From Mucilaginibacter myungsuensis (GTDB lineage Bacteria > Bacteroidota > Bacteroidia > Sphingobacteriales > Sphingobacteriaceae): a DNA stretch of 64,000 nt. The position numbers were made by a program, and so were the translations under genes. Location of the stretch: the NCBI RefSeq assembly GCF_015222005.1, contig NZ_JADFFL010000006.1:62001-126000 (forward strand). The letters run 5' to 3'. The notes under the pieces were generated by a model. It did not search any database, was not told where the DNA came from, and was given only the letters and a program-made list of their open reading frames with translations. Shown here one piece after another: positions 43,082-53,289 of the stretch; the stretch's first letter is position 1, and each line of letters starts with the position of its first letter.

Positions 43082-45022
43082 ATGGAATTAAAACACCTGA
43101 TCCTTGCTGCCCCGTTAGCTATAGCTATGCCGGCATTGGCGCAAACCACAAGCCACCTTACTGTTACGCCCGCAGCCGCGCGCCCGGGACAGACCGTTGA
43201 GCTTACTTACGACCCTACCGGTACCAAATTAGACAAACAGACCGACATTAAGGGCATCGCTTATTTCTTTAACGCCAAACGCGCTTACGCTGCCGATGAT
43301 GTAGATCTTAAAAAATCGGGCAATGTATGGAAGGCTAAACTGACCATCCCTGATACCGTTGTGTTAGCAGGCATACGCCTGAGCAGCGAAAAGGCCGAAG
43401 CCAGCGATAATAACGACGATAAAGGTTACATCATCTCTGTAGTTGATGCTGCGGGCAAACCGGTAAAAGGCACTCAACTGGCCGAAGGTTTCCTTAACCA
43501 GTCTTACGGAGGCATGATTGGCATGAAACAAAATGTAGCGGCAGCATTAAAATTGTACGATGCCGAATTGGCCACTTTCCCTGAAAGCATCAGCGGTTTC
43601 CAAAGCTTCTACAACAGTGCCCTTCTGCAAACAAAAGCGACCGAAAGATCAGCTACGTTTAAAAAGCAGATACTGGCCGATTTTAGCAAACCTACCACTA
43701 CCGAGGCCGATCAGGTAGCTATTGCAAGCGTTTTTGCTGCTAACAAAGCTGTCTCTGATTCGCTAACCAAGATCGCGGTTGCCAAATATCCAAAAGGCAC
43801 TATGGCGGCAAACAGCGCCACAACACCGATCCTGCGCGAGGCTGATCCTGCTAAAAAAGAGGAACTGTTCAAAACAGCTAAGATCAGCACTGCTTTCACT
43901 CCTGCACAGGCCGATAACATCCTGCTTAATATCGCTTACACCTATATTAATAAGAAAGACTATGCAAGCTTTCAACGAGTTATCGATCAGGTTACTGACA
44001 AACGCTTGACCCCGGTTTACCTCAACATTGCCGCTAAAGGCGTGCTCGAATCAGGCACCGACCTTGCCCTTGCCGAAAAAATGACCAAGCAAGCTATAGA
44101 TGTGGTCGAGTCGTTTAAAACTAACCCTCCGGCTTACATCACTCAGGCCGCCCCGTCACAAAGGGCCGACCAGTTGAAAACCAATTTTGTAAGCTATGCT
44201 GATACCTATGCACAGATCTTATTTAAGCAAGGTAAAGTAGCCGAGGCGCTTGAATACCAGCAAAAAGTTGCTGATGTGCGCAAAGGCGCTATGCCTGATG
44301 CTAACGAGCACCTGGTAACCTACCTTGCTGCTAATGGCAAACACAAAGAGGCCCTGCAAAAAGCCGAAGGCTTTATTAAAGATGGCAAATCGACCGCTAA
44401 AATGAAGGAAGAGGTTAAAGCCATCTACACTAAAGTTAAAGGCAGCGATGCAGGTTACACTGCTTACCTGAGCGGCTTAGAGGCCGTAGCTTACACAACT
44501 GCTAAAGCCGACATCTCTAAAAAGATGATCAACCTGAAAGGCGCTGGCTTTGCTTTGAAAGATCTGGAAGGCAAAGAAGTTAGCCTGGCCTCGTTAAAAG
44601 GTAAAGTAGTAGTGGTTGATTTTTGGGCTACCTGGTGCGGTCCTTGCAAGGCATCTTTCCCTGGTATGCAAAAAATGGTGACCAAGTATAAAGAAGACCC
44701 GAACGTAAAATTTGTATTTATCGACACTTGGGAGACCGACGCTAAGAAAGAAGAATTGGTGACCAAATTTATAGCCGATAACAAATACACTTTCCACGTA
44801 TTGTACGATACCGAAAAGAAAGATGCTAAAGGCAAATACGATGTGGTAGATGCTTACGGTGTGGAAGGTATCCCAACCAAATTCGTGCTGGATAAAGAAG
44901 GTAACATCCGCTTTAAGTCGGTAGGCTACGGCGGTAACGACGAAGCTTTGGTTACCGAGATGAGCATCATGATCGATCTTGCCGGCAATCCGGGACAAGT
45001 GACCGCCAGCTTAAAAGAATAG
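43082..45022 (+). CDS. TlpA-like thioredoxin-domain protein with long N-terminal region
   Basis: The 646-aa exported protein has a signal peptide (cleavage after ALAQ). About 480 residues of beta-rich and helical-repeat sequence follow, including a TPR-like region (residues 300-470). A C-terminal TlpA-type thioredoxin domain has VVDFWATWCGPCKASFPGM near residue 517. It would act as a periplasmic disulfide reductase or sensor. The N-terminal part is unassigned. Confidence 0.8.
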   Translation: MELKHLILAAPLAIAMPALAQTTSHLTVTPAAARPGQTVELTYDPTGTKLDKQTDIKGIAYFFNAKRAYAADDVDLKKSGNVWKAKLTIPDTVVLAGIRLSSEKAEASDNNDDKGYIISVVDAAGKPVKGTQLAEGFLNQSYGGMIGMKQNVAAALKLYDAELATFPESISGFQSFYNSALLQTKATERSATFKKQILADFSKPTTTEADQVAIASVFAANKAVSDSLTKIAVAKYPKGTMAANSATTPILREADPAKKEELFKTAKISTAFTPAQADNILLNIAYTYINKKDYASFQRVIDQVTDKRLTPVYLNIAAKGVLESGTDLALAEKMTKQAIDVVESFKTNPPAYITQAAPSQRADQLKTNFVSYADTYAQILFKQGKVAEALEYQQKVADVRKGAMPDANEHLVTYLAANGKHKEALQKAEGFIKDGKSTAKMKEEVKAIYTKVKGSDAGYTAYLSGLEAVAYTTAKADISKKMINLKGAGFALKDLEGKEVSLASLKGKVVVVDFWATWCGPCKASFPGMQKMVTKYKEDPNVKFVFIDTWETDAKKEELVTKFIADNKYTFHVLYDTEKKDAKGKYDVVDAYGVEGIPTKFVLDKEGNIRFKSVGYGGNDEALVTEMSIMIDLAGNPGQVTASLKE

Positions 45023-45055
45023 CAGATCAGTTAATCACTTATAAACCTCAACCTA

Positions 45056-45084
45056 AAAGGCCCCGCGTATTGCGGGGCCTTTTG
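45056..45084 (+). terminator. Terminator after the TlpA-like gene
   Basis: AAAGGCCCCGC pairs with GCGGGGCCTTT around a short loop, with a T-rich 3' side that also serves the convergent gene. Confidence 0.8.
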
Positions 45085-45085
45085 C

Positions 45086-45430
45086 TTATGCGTACATTTC
45101 TTCGAGGTAGGCTATGATGAGCGACTTGATCGTCATCTCCTGCTCCAGCAGGGTATAATTGGGGATGGGGTTAACCAGTTTCCAGTGCGGCCAGCCGTCC
45201 TGATCCTGTCCTTCCAATTCGTAAAAACCCATCATACTGAATAGTTTGCAGTTGGCAATATGCATCAGCTCTTCCTTTTGGCGCTTGCTGAATTTGCCCG
45301 GCCCCTTACCCAGTTCCTGTACGCCGATGAGGAATAGCATCACCTTGATATCGGGTGTATCCGAATCAAAGTCCTCCGCAATGCGGCCTTGCCATTCCTT
45401 CCATTTGGTGTTTATTTCGGCAGGTGTCAT
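45086..45430 (-). CDS. Conserved hypothetical protein
   Basis: The 114-aa soluble protein has no signal peptide. The reading is Trp- and acid-rich (FYELEGQDQDGWPHWKLV) and looks conserved in structure but no family was recognised. Monocistronic and convergent with the TlpA-like gene. Function unknown. Confidence 0.6.
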   Translation of the reverse strand: MTPAEINTKWKEWQGRIAEDFDSDTPDIKVMLFLIGVQELGKGPGKFSKRQKEELMHIANCKLFSMMGFYELEGQDQDGWPHWKLVNPIPNYTLLEQEMTIKSLIIAYLEEMYA

Positions 45431-45810
45431 GGCGTAAAGATAGGAGGTTTATTAAGGAAGTCGAAATGCGGAAGTTCAAATGCGAAATGAAGGAAATGTG
45501 AAAATGGCATTCCAGCAAATTGGCATTATTGCCCACTCATGTTCATGCGTGAACACGAGGTACCCAAAAATGTAACTTGCTGACCATCATCACTAAAAAT
45601 CAAACCCGTGAACAAAGTCAGGATGAACATAAATGTAAAATGCTGATTATCAGTGCTAAATTTTGACCCCTAAAAATTGCCGTGAACATGCCCGTGAACA
45701 ACAATTTGCCTTCCTCACATCTGTTTTTAACAAAAAGCCTACGCCAGATCAACACAGCCTTGATAATTTCTTATGATATTTGACCCATTGACCACAGAGG
45801 AACAAAATTT
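45431..45810. repeat. Gene-free region with degenerate GTGAACA repeats
   Basis: About 380 bases without a gene. GTGAACA occurs at 45549, 45608, 45682 and 45694, with a variant TGAACA near 45623. Two longer imperfect copies (45566-45615 and 45629-45689, sharing AAATGTAA.TGCTGA..ATCA..CTAAA) look like an ancient tandem duplication. GTTCATGCGTGAAC at 45541-45554 is a hairpin. The last 60 bases are probably the promoter of the next gene. Confidence 0.5.
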
Positions 45811-46680
45811 ATGAGCATACAAAAGATCGGCTGGATAGGCTTGGGCAATATGGGCAACCCCATGGTGAAAAACCTGGTAAAGGCCGGGTTTGAGGTAACC
45901 GTTTATAACCGCACCAAAGCAAAGGCCGAAGCCCTGCAAAAAGAGGTCAATATCGAGGTCGCTAACTCTATCACCGAGTTACTGATCGACAGTGATGCCA
46001 TCATCACCATGCTTACTGACGATAACGCCTTGACCGAAGTTTATACCGGTGACCAGGGTATTTTAGCCAACCTCACCGATAAAAAATTCCTGGCGATAGA
46101 TATGAGCACCGTATCGCCGGAAACGACTAAAAAGCTTTCTCGATCAGCTGCCGATAAAGGCATCAGTTATATAGATGCCCCGGTATCCGGCTCCGTGAAA
46201 CCGGCTGAGGACGCCCAGCTGATCATTATGGCAGGCGGAGAAAAAGCCGACTTCGAGGCGGCGCAGCCGATCTTTGGCGCTTTAGGTAAATTGAGTTTAC
46301 ACTTAGGGGCGAATGGAGCGGGCAACAATGCCAAGCTTGCGATCAACCTATTCCTGGCCATCACTATTCAGGGGTTAAGCGAGGCGCTGGTTTTCGCGCA
46401 GGATAATGGCATCGACCCAACAAAATTTTTAGATATCGTGAACAACGGCGCGGTGGGCAGCGGCATCACCAAGATCAAATCGCCTATGATATTGAACGAT
46501 GACTTTAAAGCCGCCTTCGCGCTGAAACTGTTAGCCAAAGACCTGCGGTTGGCTGCCGCAGCAGGTATGAAACACCCTGCCGGGATAGCCGTTGCCGAAA
46601 GCTTTGACCAAGCCGAAACCGCGGGGCTGGGCGATCTGGATATGATGGCTATCATTAAACATTTGGGTTACCAAAACTGA
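45811..46680 (+). CDS. NAD(P)-dependent beta-hydroxyacid dehydrogenase (3-hydroxyisobutyrate dehydrogenase-like)
   Basis: The 289-aa enzyme has a Rossmann motif GLGNMGNPMVKNL at the N-terminus, DAPVSGS, and the catalytic Lys in AGNNAKLAINL. These place it in the GLYR/beta-hydroxyacid dehydrogenase group; the substrate cannot be told from sequence. It is 127 bases before the NRPS genes and in the same direction, so it might supply or modify a substrate, but the gap holds its own promoter for the NRPS. Confidence 0.8.
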   Translation: MSIQKIGWIGLGNMGNPMVKNLVKAGFEVTVYNRTKAKAEALQKEVNIEVANSITELLIDSDAIITMLTDDNALTEVYTGDQGILANLTDKKFLAIDMSTVSPETTKKLSRSAADKGISYIDAPVSGSVKPAEDAQLIIMAGGEKADFEAAQPIFGALGKLSLHLGANGAGNNAKLAINLFLAITIQGLSEALVFAQDNGIDPTKFLDIVNNGAVGSGITKIKSPMILNDDFKAAFALKLLAKDLRLAAAAGMKHPAGIAVAESFDQAETAGLGDLDMMAIIKHLGYQN

Positions 46681-46697
46681 TCACAACCCTGAGTTTT

Positions 46698-46715
46698 GTT
46701 ACTCATTTAAGTAAC
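46698..46715 (+). promoter_or_regulatory. Hairpin in the NRPS leader/promoter region
   Basis: GTTACT pairs with AGTAAC around a 6-base loop. It could be an operator or the end of the upstream transcript. Confidence 0.35.
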
Positions 46716-46725
46716 ATTTTTCTTG

Positions 46726-46755
46726 TTGACTTTTGCTTAAAAATCAATAGTTTTA
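46726..46755 (+). promoter_or_regulatory. Candidate promoter of the NRPS/PKS operon
   Basis: TTG (46726-46728), 19 bases, then TAGTTTTA (46748-46755). This fits the Bacteroidota -33/-7 spacing, with one mismatch in the -7 box. Predicted start near 46760, about 48 bases before the ATG. Confidence 0.45.
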
Positions 46756-46807
46756 AACGGGAACTTAAAACACTGAACGCTGGTAAAACTTACCGGAATA
46801 AAACGTA

Positions 46808-49800
46808 ATGGGGCTATATCATCTATTTAAGCAGCAGGTAGTTCAAGATCCTGACGCCGCTGCCCTAATTTATAAGGATAGTAAAACTACTTATCAGGAA
46901 CTGAGCAATAGTGTAGATGCACTCGCCGACACCATCATCGCCAACACCCCTAAGGCCGATGTAGTGGGCATCAGCGCGTCGCGGTCGGCGCATACCATTA
47001 TTGGTATCATGGCTTTAATCAAGGCCGGCAAAACTTATTTGCCGCTGGATGCCTCGTACCCTGCCGACAGGTTAAAAAACATCATCGAAGATTCCGGTAT
47101 CGACACCGTGCTGGCCGCCGAAGACGAGCAGGATCTTTTCAGCGAGTTAGGTTTAGAGGTGATCGCCACGGATATGGAGTATGGCGACGAGGAGTTTGAG
47201 GACTTCCCCGCCACCGGCGATCCGGGTTATGTGCTGTACACCTCCGGCTCCACAGGCAAGCCAAAAGGCGTTCGCATGGGCGGCACGGCTTTGGTCAATT
47301 TGCTCAACTGGCAAAAAAAGCATTCTGCATCTGCTCCGGGTTTCAATACCCTGCAATATGCCCCGCTTACATTCGACGTTTCTTTTCAGGAAATATTCGC
47401 TACGCTGACCACCGGCGGCACCTTGTTTTTAATAGCTGACGAAGCGAGGTTAGACCCATCGGAACTGATCCGATTTATTGATACGCATTCCATCAACCGC
47501 ATCTTCCTGCCATTTGTTGCTTTGCAATATCTGGCCGAAGCTGCCGATAGCTATACTTTTGCCAACGCGAGTTTACAGGAAGTGATGACCGCGGGCGAGC
47601 AACTGAAGATCACCCCGCAGATCGTTAAGCTGTTCCAAAGCTTGCCGCAATGCAAGCTCTTTAACCAATACGGTCCAACGGAAAGCCATGTGGTGACCCA
47701 ACTGGAATTGACCGGCGATCCGCAAAGCTGGCCTGCCCTGCCTTCCATAGGTAAACCAATAGACAATACCGGGATACTGATCTTGAACGAGCAATTGCAA
47801 CCCGTTGCCGATGGCGAAACGGGCGAGCTGTTCATCAGCGGGATCTGCCTGGCCGATGGCTATCTGAATAACCCCGACCTGACCGCCGAACGTTTCTTTG
47901 TGGCCGATATTAATGGCGATGCTAAACGCGTTTACAAAAGCGGCGACATTGCTCGCGTACTGCCCGATGGCAACATCGATTATTTAGGCAGGACCGATAC
48001 CCAGGTAAAGATCCGCGGTAACCGTGTAGAGCCTGCCGAGATAGAGGTGTTGCTGAACCAAGCCCCCGGCATTCAACAGGCTGTTGTAGTTGCCAAAGCC
48101 TACCATGGCGATAGCAAACGCCTGATCGCTTACCTGATCAGCGACGGAGGTGAGGATACCGCCGCCATTAAACATTACATTGCCGATAAAGTACCTGATT
48201 ACATGGTGCCATCGGCATTTATTTGGGTGCAGGACTTTCCTCAAACCAGCAGTGGTAAGATAGACCGTAATGCCCTCCCTAACCCTGTACTGCAAAGACC
48301 TGACGGTGCTGTGCTTTACAGCGCACCAGCAACCCTGACCCAAAAACGACTGGCCGAAATATGGGCGGACATGCTCCTGATCGACCGCATCGGCATCGAC
48401 GATAACTTTTTTGATCTGGGTGGCAACTCCTTGCTGGCGATCAATACAGCTACCCGCTTACGGTCGCAATATGGCATTGCGTTACCGGTGACGAAGATCT
48501 ATCAATATCCTACCATCGCGGGCATCGCCTCAGCTATAGATGGTTCAGATCAGCCCGGTATCGCTGTCAGCAACAAGAAAGAAAAACATAGCAATGGCAA
48601 TATCGCCATCATTGGCATGGCCGGTAAATGGCCGGGTGCCGAGACGGTTGCCGAGTTTTGGGATAACCTGAAGAACGGCATTGAGACCACCAGCTTTTTC
48701 AGCAAAGATGAACTGGATCTCAACATCCCCGACAAGATCAAGAATGATCCGGCCTATGTAAAAGCACGCGGCGTGTTGAAAGATCCCGGCGCTTTTGATG
48801 CAGGGTTCTTTAGTATCGTTCCGCGTTTGGCGCAACTGATGGATCCGCAGCAGCGGGTGTTTTTAGAGATAGCTTACGAGGCTTTAGAGTCTGCCGGGCA
48901 TCTGCCGCAACATTTTAAAGGACTGGTAGGCGTTTACGCGGGCACTAACAACAATACATATTACTACAATAATGTCCTCACCAATTCCGATCAGGTCAGC
49001 TCGGCCGGGGCTTTCCAGGTGATGACATTGAACGAGAAAGATTACGTAGCTACCCGCACTGCCTACGAGCTGAACCTGAAAGGCCCGGCGGTGAGCGTTT
49101 ACTCGGCTTGCTCTACATCTTTATTGGCAGTAGCACAGGCGGTAGATGCTTTACGCGATGGGCAATGTGATGTGGCTTTGGCTGGTGGTGTGACTATATC
49201 ATCGCCTGTAAAAAGCGGTCACCTTTACCAGGAAGACGCGATGTTAAGCAAGGACGGGCACACCCGCACCTTTGACGCGCAAGCGACCGGAACGGTATTT
49301 AGTGATGGGGCAGGCGTAGTCCTTTTAAAACCTTTAGCCGCTGCCGAGGCAGATGGCGATACCATCTATGCCGTCATCAAGGGCAAGGGTGTTAATAACG
49401 ATGGCCATAGCAAAGGCAGCTTCAGCGCGCCAAGTGTGAGCGGACAAGCAGGAGCGATCCGTTCGGCCATCCAGGATGCGGGTGTTGAACCGTCGGACAT
49501 CAGCTATATCGAGGCACATGGCACCGCTACACCACTCGGCGACCCGATAGAAATAGACGGTCTTAAAATGGCCTTCGGCAAAACGGAGGAGAAGCAATAT
49601 TGCGCCATCGGTTCGGTAAAAAGCAACTTCGGTCACCTTACGGCTGCCGCCGGTGTAACCGGGCTGATCAAGACATCACTGTCGTTATACAACAAACAAC
49701 TGATCCCGACGCTGAACTTCAGCGAACCAAATCCGGCTATCGACTTTGTTGATTCGCCGTTCTATGTTAATACCGAATTAAAGGATTGGGATAGCAAGGG

Positions 49801-52800
49801 TACCCGCACCGCCGGCATCAGTTCTTTTGGCGTTGGTGGCACTAACGTGCATGTGGTACTGCAAAGTCACGAGCATGAGGCGCAACCATCGGGTCCGTCA
49901 CATCCTGCGCAATTGTTCACCTTTTCGGCCCGTACCAAAACCAGTTTAGATAATTACGCGCTTAAGCTGGCCGCGCATCCGATAGGTGATCTGGCCGATG
50001 CGGCTTACAGCCTGCAAACTACCCGTGGCCTGTTCAACGAGCGCCGTTTTGAGGTGGCTACTGACAGGGCAGATCTTCAAAATAAACTACGGGATCCAAA
50101 GTCGCTCCGCCAAAAAACTTTACGCGAGAAGGCTACCGAAGTGGTATTCTTGTTCCCGGGGCAAGGTTCGCAATTCGCGGGTATGGGTAAGACTTTTTAC
50201 GATGCCGAACCTGTGTTTAGAGATGCGGTCGACGAATGTGCCGAGATCATCAGGAAACATGTGGGGATCGACATTGTAGACGTACTCTACGGCGAGGACA
50301 GCAAGGAATTGCTGAGCATCGCCCTGTATATCCAGCCGGCCATCTTTGTGATAGAATATGCCACCGCTAAACTGTGGATGAGCTGGGGCATTAAACCTGC
50401 CGCTTTCCTTGGCCATAGTTTGGGCGAGTTCGCATCAGCGCACCTGTCGGGGATCATGAGCCTGGAGGATACGCTGATGTTGCTGACCGCCCGTGCGCAA
50501 ATGATCCATGATCTGCCGCATGGCAAAATGCTGGCCGTAAGGCTGACCGCCGATGAACTGAAAGAAGTGCTGCCTGAGAACCTTTCTATAGCCGCGCACA
50601 ACAGTCCAAAATTAAATGTGGTATCGGGTCAGACCGAACTGGTTGAGGCTTTTGCAGACCTATTGGCAGAAGAGGGCATCGCCTCGATGGCTTTAAATAC
50701 CAGCCATGCCATGCACTCGGCTATGGTGGATCCGATCGTTGGGCCTTTCCGCGATCTGGTAGCGACCGTTAAATTATCACCGCCAAGGATCCCGGTCATC
50801 TCATCAATGACGGGTAAATGGCTAAGCGAGGCCGACGCGCTGGACCCCAACTACTGGGCTACCCAAATGCGTGAGCCCGTGGCCTTTGTTGGGGCTTTGC
50901 AGACCGCCAACGATGAGCCGAACCGTTTAATGTTAGAGTGCGGACCGGGGAATATTTTGTCCAATTTGGCCAAGGGGCAGGTAGACCGTACCAAAGAACA
51001 ATTGATTCTTCCGGGTTTAACTGACAACGTAGAGTTGTCATACATCACTATTTTGAATAGTTTGGGATACCTTTGGCTGTATGGCATCGAGTTTGCACCT
51101 GCATTGTTATATGCAGGTCAGCAACGCCGCAGGATCCCCCTTCCCTCATACGCGTTCGACCATCAAAACTATTGGATAGCTCCGGGCAAACTGACCTCCT
51201 CCCCGGCAGCCGAAATTGTGGAAACACCGACTGAAACTAAAGAAACACCAACTCCTGCTCCATTAATGAGAACAGTATTATTGTCCCAAAAGATAAAAGA
51301 GATATTTGAAGACGCGTCCGGCATTGCAATGGACACCGTGCCCGACAATATGACGTTCGCCGAAGCCGGTTTCGACTCGCTTTTACTGACGCAGATAGCG
51401 CTTCAACTTAAAAAAGAATTTAGTGTGCCGGTAACTTTTCGCCGTATGTACGAGGAGTACAACACGGTGGAACTATTGGCTCAGCATCTGGATGCGGCCC
51501 TGCCTGCAGGTGCTTATGCGTCGGCGCCGGCGGTTGCTCCGGTGGTTACGGCAGCGATACCATCGGTAGGTCAAAGTCCGCTGGATCTGATCACGCAGCA
51601 AATGCAGGCACTGGCGCAACAGGTTGCTATGTTGCAGAACGCTAACACAGCCGCTGCCCCGGTAGCCGTCCCTGCTCCGCAGCCAGGCATCACGTTAAGA
51701 CCAGAAGCTGACCTATCGCCCGAAGAGCAGATCGAGGTTAAAAAACCTTTCGGCGCTACGGCAAGGATAGAAAGACAAGGTACAGACCTGAGCGATGAGC
51801 AAAAAGCTTTCATCAGCAACCTGACCATTACTTATAATTCGCGCACCAAAAGTAGTAAGGCCTACACCCAAAAACACCGCGACGGCATGGCCGACCCGCG
51901 TGTGGTAAGCGGTTTCCGCCCGCAGACCAAGGAGTTGGTTTACCCGTTAGTGGTAGATCGCTCGCAAGGCAGCCGCGTTTGGGACATAGATGGTAACGAA
52001 TACGTGGACGCGCTGAATGGTTTTGGCTCTAACTTTTTAGGCTATAACCCGCCGTTCCTGAAACAGATATTCCTGGATCAGATAGAGCGTGGTTACGAGA
52101 TAGGTCCGCAGCACATTTTAGCGGGCGAGGTTTCTGAACTGATCAATGAGTTTACCGGATTTGAGCGTTCAGCCTTGTGTAATACAGGATCGGAAGCAGT
52201 GCTTGGCGCGATGCGTATGGCACGTACGGTAAGCGGTCGCTCGCTGATCGTGGCTTTTGCCGGATCTTACCATGGTATCATCGATGAGGTGATCATCCGC
52301 GGAAGCAAAAAATTAAGGTCGATACCGGCCGCGCCGGGCATATTGCCTGAGGCGGTTCAAAACATGCTGATCCTGGATTACGGTACGGATGAGTCATTGG
52401 CGATCATTAAACAACGCGCGCATGAGATCGCGGCCGTAATGGTAGAGCCGGTGCAAAGCCGTCGCCCGGAGTTCCAACCTGTAGAGTTCCTGAAACAATT
52501 ACGTCAGGTAACTAAGGATGCCGATGTGGCCCTGATCTTTGATGAGGTGATCACCGGGTTCCGTATGCACCCGGGTGGCGCGCAGGCCTTATTCGGTATC
52601 AAAGCTGATATCGGCACCTATGGTAAAGTGATCGGCGGTGGTATGCCAATAGGCGTGATCGCCGGCATACCGCAATACATGGATGCTTTAGATGGCGGCA
52701 CCTGGCAATATGGCGATGCTTCTGTTCCGGAGGCCGGGGTTACCTATTTCGCGGGCACGTTCGTCCGTCACCCATTGGCATTGGCCGGCGCTAAAGCCGT

Positions 52801-53284
52801 GCTGACGCATCTAAAAGAGCAAGGCCCCGAACTGCAACAGAACATCAACACCTTAGCCAAAACGTTGGCCGATAGCCTGAACGAGATCTGCGAGCGTTAT
52901 GAGTTGCCGGTCTACATCGCGCAGTTCGGTTCGTTATGGAAGATCAAGTTCAAATACGAGATGCCTTACGGCGAGCTACTGTTCACGCTGATGCGCCATA
53001 AAGGTATCCATATTTGGGATATCTTCCCATGCTTCCTGACTGCGGCACACACCATTGATGATGTGGAAATGATCATCGAGAAATTTGAGGAAAGTGTGAC
53101 CGATATGATGGTGGGCGGATTTTTTGCAGCACCAACAAGTAAAAATGATACACCTGCAAAACCTGTAGTGACCGATCAGGCTCCTGCCCCCGAGGCAAGG
53201 CTTGGCCGAGACAGGGACGGCAACCCGGCCTGGTTCATCCCTGATAAGGATAACCCGGGTAAATATTTGCAGATACAAAAATAG
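46808..53284 (+). CDS. Hybrid NRPS/PKS/aminotransferase: A-T-KS-AT-ACP-AMT
   Basis: 2158 aa. Domain order: adenylation (about 1-500; YTSGSTGKPKG near 145, YGPTE near 289), carrier domain (Ser541 in GGNSL), ketosynthase (600-1030; Cys768, His904 in EAHGTATPLGD, His943 in NFGHL), malonyl-type acyltransferase (Ser1204 in GHSLGE, HAMHS), acyl carrier domain (Ser1524), class III aminotransferase (about 1640-2100; PLP Lys1940 in TYGKVIGGG), and a conserved RLGRDRDGNPAWF tail. No ketoreductase, dehydratase or N-terminal condensation domain. It loads an amino acid, adds malonate and transaminates the beta-keto group, as in MycA-like lines. Pocket residues read as D-V-Q-F-M-A-Q-V-V-K, nearest to proline codes. 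Next gene is 5 bases away. Confidence 0.9.
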   Translation: MGLYHLFKQQVVQDPDAAALIYKDSKTTYQELSNSVDALADTIIANTPKADVVGISASRSAHTIIGIMALIKAGKTYLPLDASYPADRLKNIIEDSGIDTVLAAEDEQDLFSELGLEVIATDMEYGDEEFEDFPATGDPGYVLYTSGSTGKPKGVRMGGTALVNLLNWQKKHSASAPGFNTLQYAPLTFDVSFQEIFATLTTGGTLFLIADEARLDPSELIRFIDTHSINRIFLPFVALQYLAEAADSYTFANASLQEVMTAGEQLKITPQIVKLFQSLPQCKLFNQYGPTESHVVTQLELTGDPQSWPALPSIGKPIDNTGILILNEQLQPVADGETGELFISGICLADGYLNNPDLTAERFFVADINGDAKRVYKSGDIARVLPDGNIDYLGRTDTQVKIRGNRVEPAEIEVLLNQAPGIQQAVVVAKAYHGDSKRLIAYLISDGGEDTAAIKHYIADKVPDYMVPSAFIWVQDFPQTSSGKIDRNALPNPVLQRPDGAVLYSAPATLTQKRLAEIWADMLLIDRIGIDDNFFDLGGNSLLAINTATRLRSQYGIALPVTKIYQYPTIAGIASAIDGSDQPGIAVSNKKEKHSNGNIAIIGMAGKWPGAETVAEFWDNLKNGIETTSFFSKDELDLNIPDKIKNDPAYVKARGVLKDPGAFDAGFFSIVPRLAQLMDPQQRVFLEIAYEALESAGHLPQHFKGLVGVYAGTNNNTYYYNNVLTNSDQVSSAGAFQVMTLNEKDYVATRTAYELNLKGPAVSVYSACSTSLLAVAQAVDALRDGQCDVALAGGVTISSPVKSGHLYQEDAMLSKDGHTRTFDAQATGTVFSDGAGVVLLKPLAAAEADGDTIYAVIKGKGVNNDGHSKGSFSAPSVSGQAGAIRSAIQDAGVEPSDISYIEAHGTATPLGDPIEIDGLKMAFGKTEEKQYCAIGSVKSNFGHLTAAAGVTGLIKTSLSLYNKQLIPTLNFSEPNPAIDFVDSPFYVNTELKDWDSKGTRTAGISSFGVGGTNVHVVLQSHEHEAQPSGPSHPAQLFTFSARTKTSLDNYALKLAAHPIGDLADAAYSLQTTRGLFNERRFEVATDRADLQNKLRDPKSLRQKTLREKATEVVFLFPGQGSQFAGMGKTFYDAEPVFRDAVDECAEIIRKHVGIDIVDVLYGEDSKELLSIALYIQPAIFVIEYATAKLWMSWGIKPAAFLGHSLGEFASAHLSGIMSLEDTLMLLTARAQMIHDLPHGKMLAVRLTADELKEVLPENLSIAAHNSPKLNVVSGQTELVEAFADLLAEEGIASMALNTSHAMHSAMVDPIVGPFRDLVATVKLSPPRIPVISSMTGKWLSEADALDPNYWATQMREPVAFVGALQTANDEPNRLMLECGPGNILSNLAKGQVDRTKEQLILPGLTDNVELSYITILNSLGYLWLYGIEFAPALLYAGQQRRRIPLPSYAFDHQNYWIAPGKLTSSPAAEIVETPTETKETPTPAPLMRTVLLSQKIKEIFEDASGIAMDTVPDNMTFAEAGFDSLLLTQIALQLKKEFSVPVTFRRMYEEYNTVELLAQHLDAALPAGAYASAPAVAPVVTAAIPSVGQSPLDLITQQMQALAQQVAMLQNANTAAAPVAVPAPQPGITLRPEADLSPEEQIEVKKPFGATARIERQGTDLSDEQKAFISNLTITYNSRTKSSKAYTQKHRDGMADPRVVSGFRPQTKELVYPLVVDRSQGSRVWDIDGNEYVDALNGFGSNFLGYNPPFLKQIFLDQIERGYEIGPQHILAGEVSELINEFTGFERSALCNTGSEAVLGAMRMARTVSGRSLIVAFAGSYHGIIDEVIIRGSKKLRSIPAAPGILPEAVQNMLILDYGTDESLAIIKQRAHEIAAVMVEPVQSRRPEFQPVEFLKQLRQVTKDADVALIFDEVITGFRMHPGGAQALFGIKADIGTYGKVIGGGMPIGVIAGIPQYMDALDGGTWQYGDASVPEAGVTYFAGTFVRHPLALAGAKAVLTHLKEQGPELQQNINTLAKTLADSLNEICERYELPVYIAQFGSLWKIKFKYEMPYGELLFTLMRHKGIHIWDIFPCFLTAAHTIDDVEMIIEKFEESVTDMMVGGFFAAPTSKNDTPAKPVVTDQAPAPEARLGRDRDGNPAWFIPDKDNPGKYLQIQK

Positions 53285-53289
53285 ACCGT

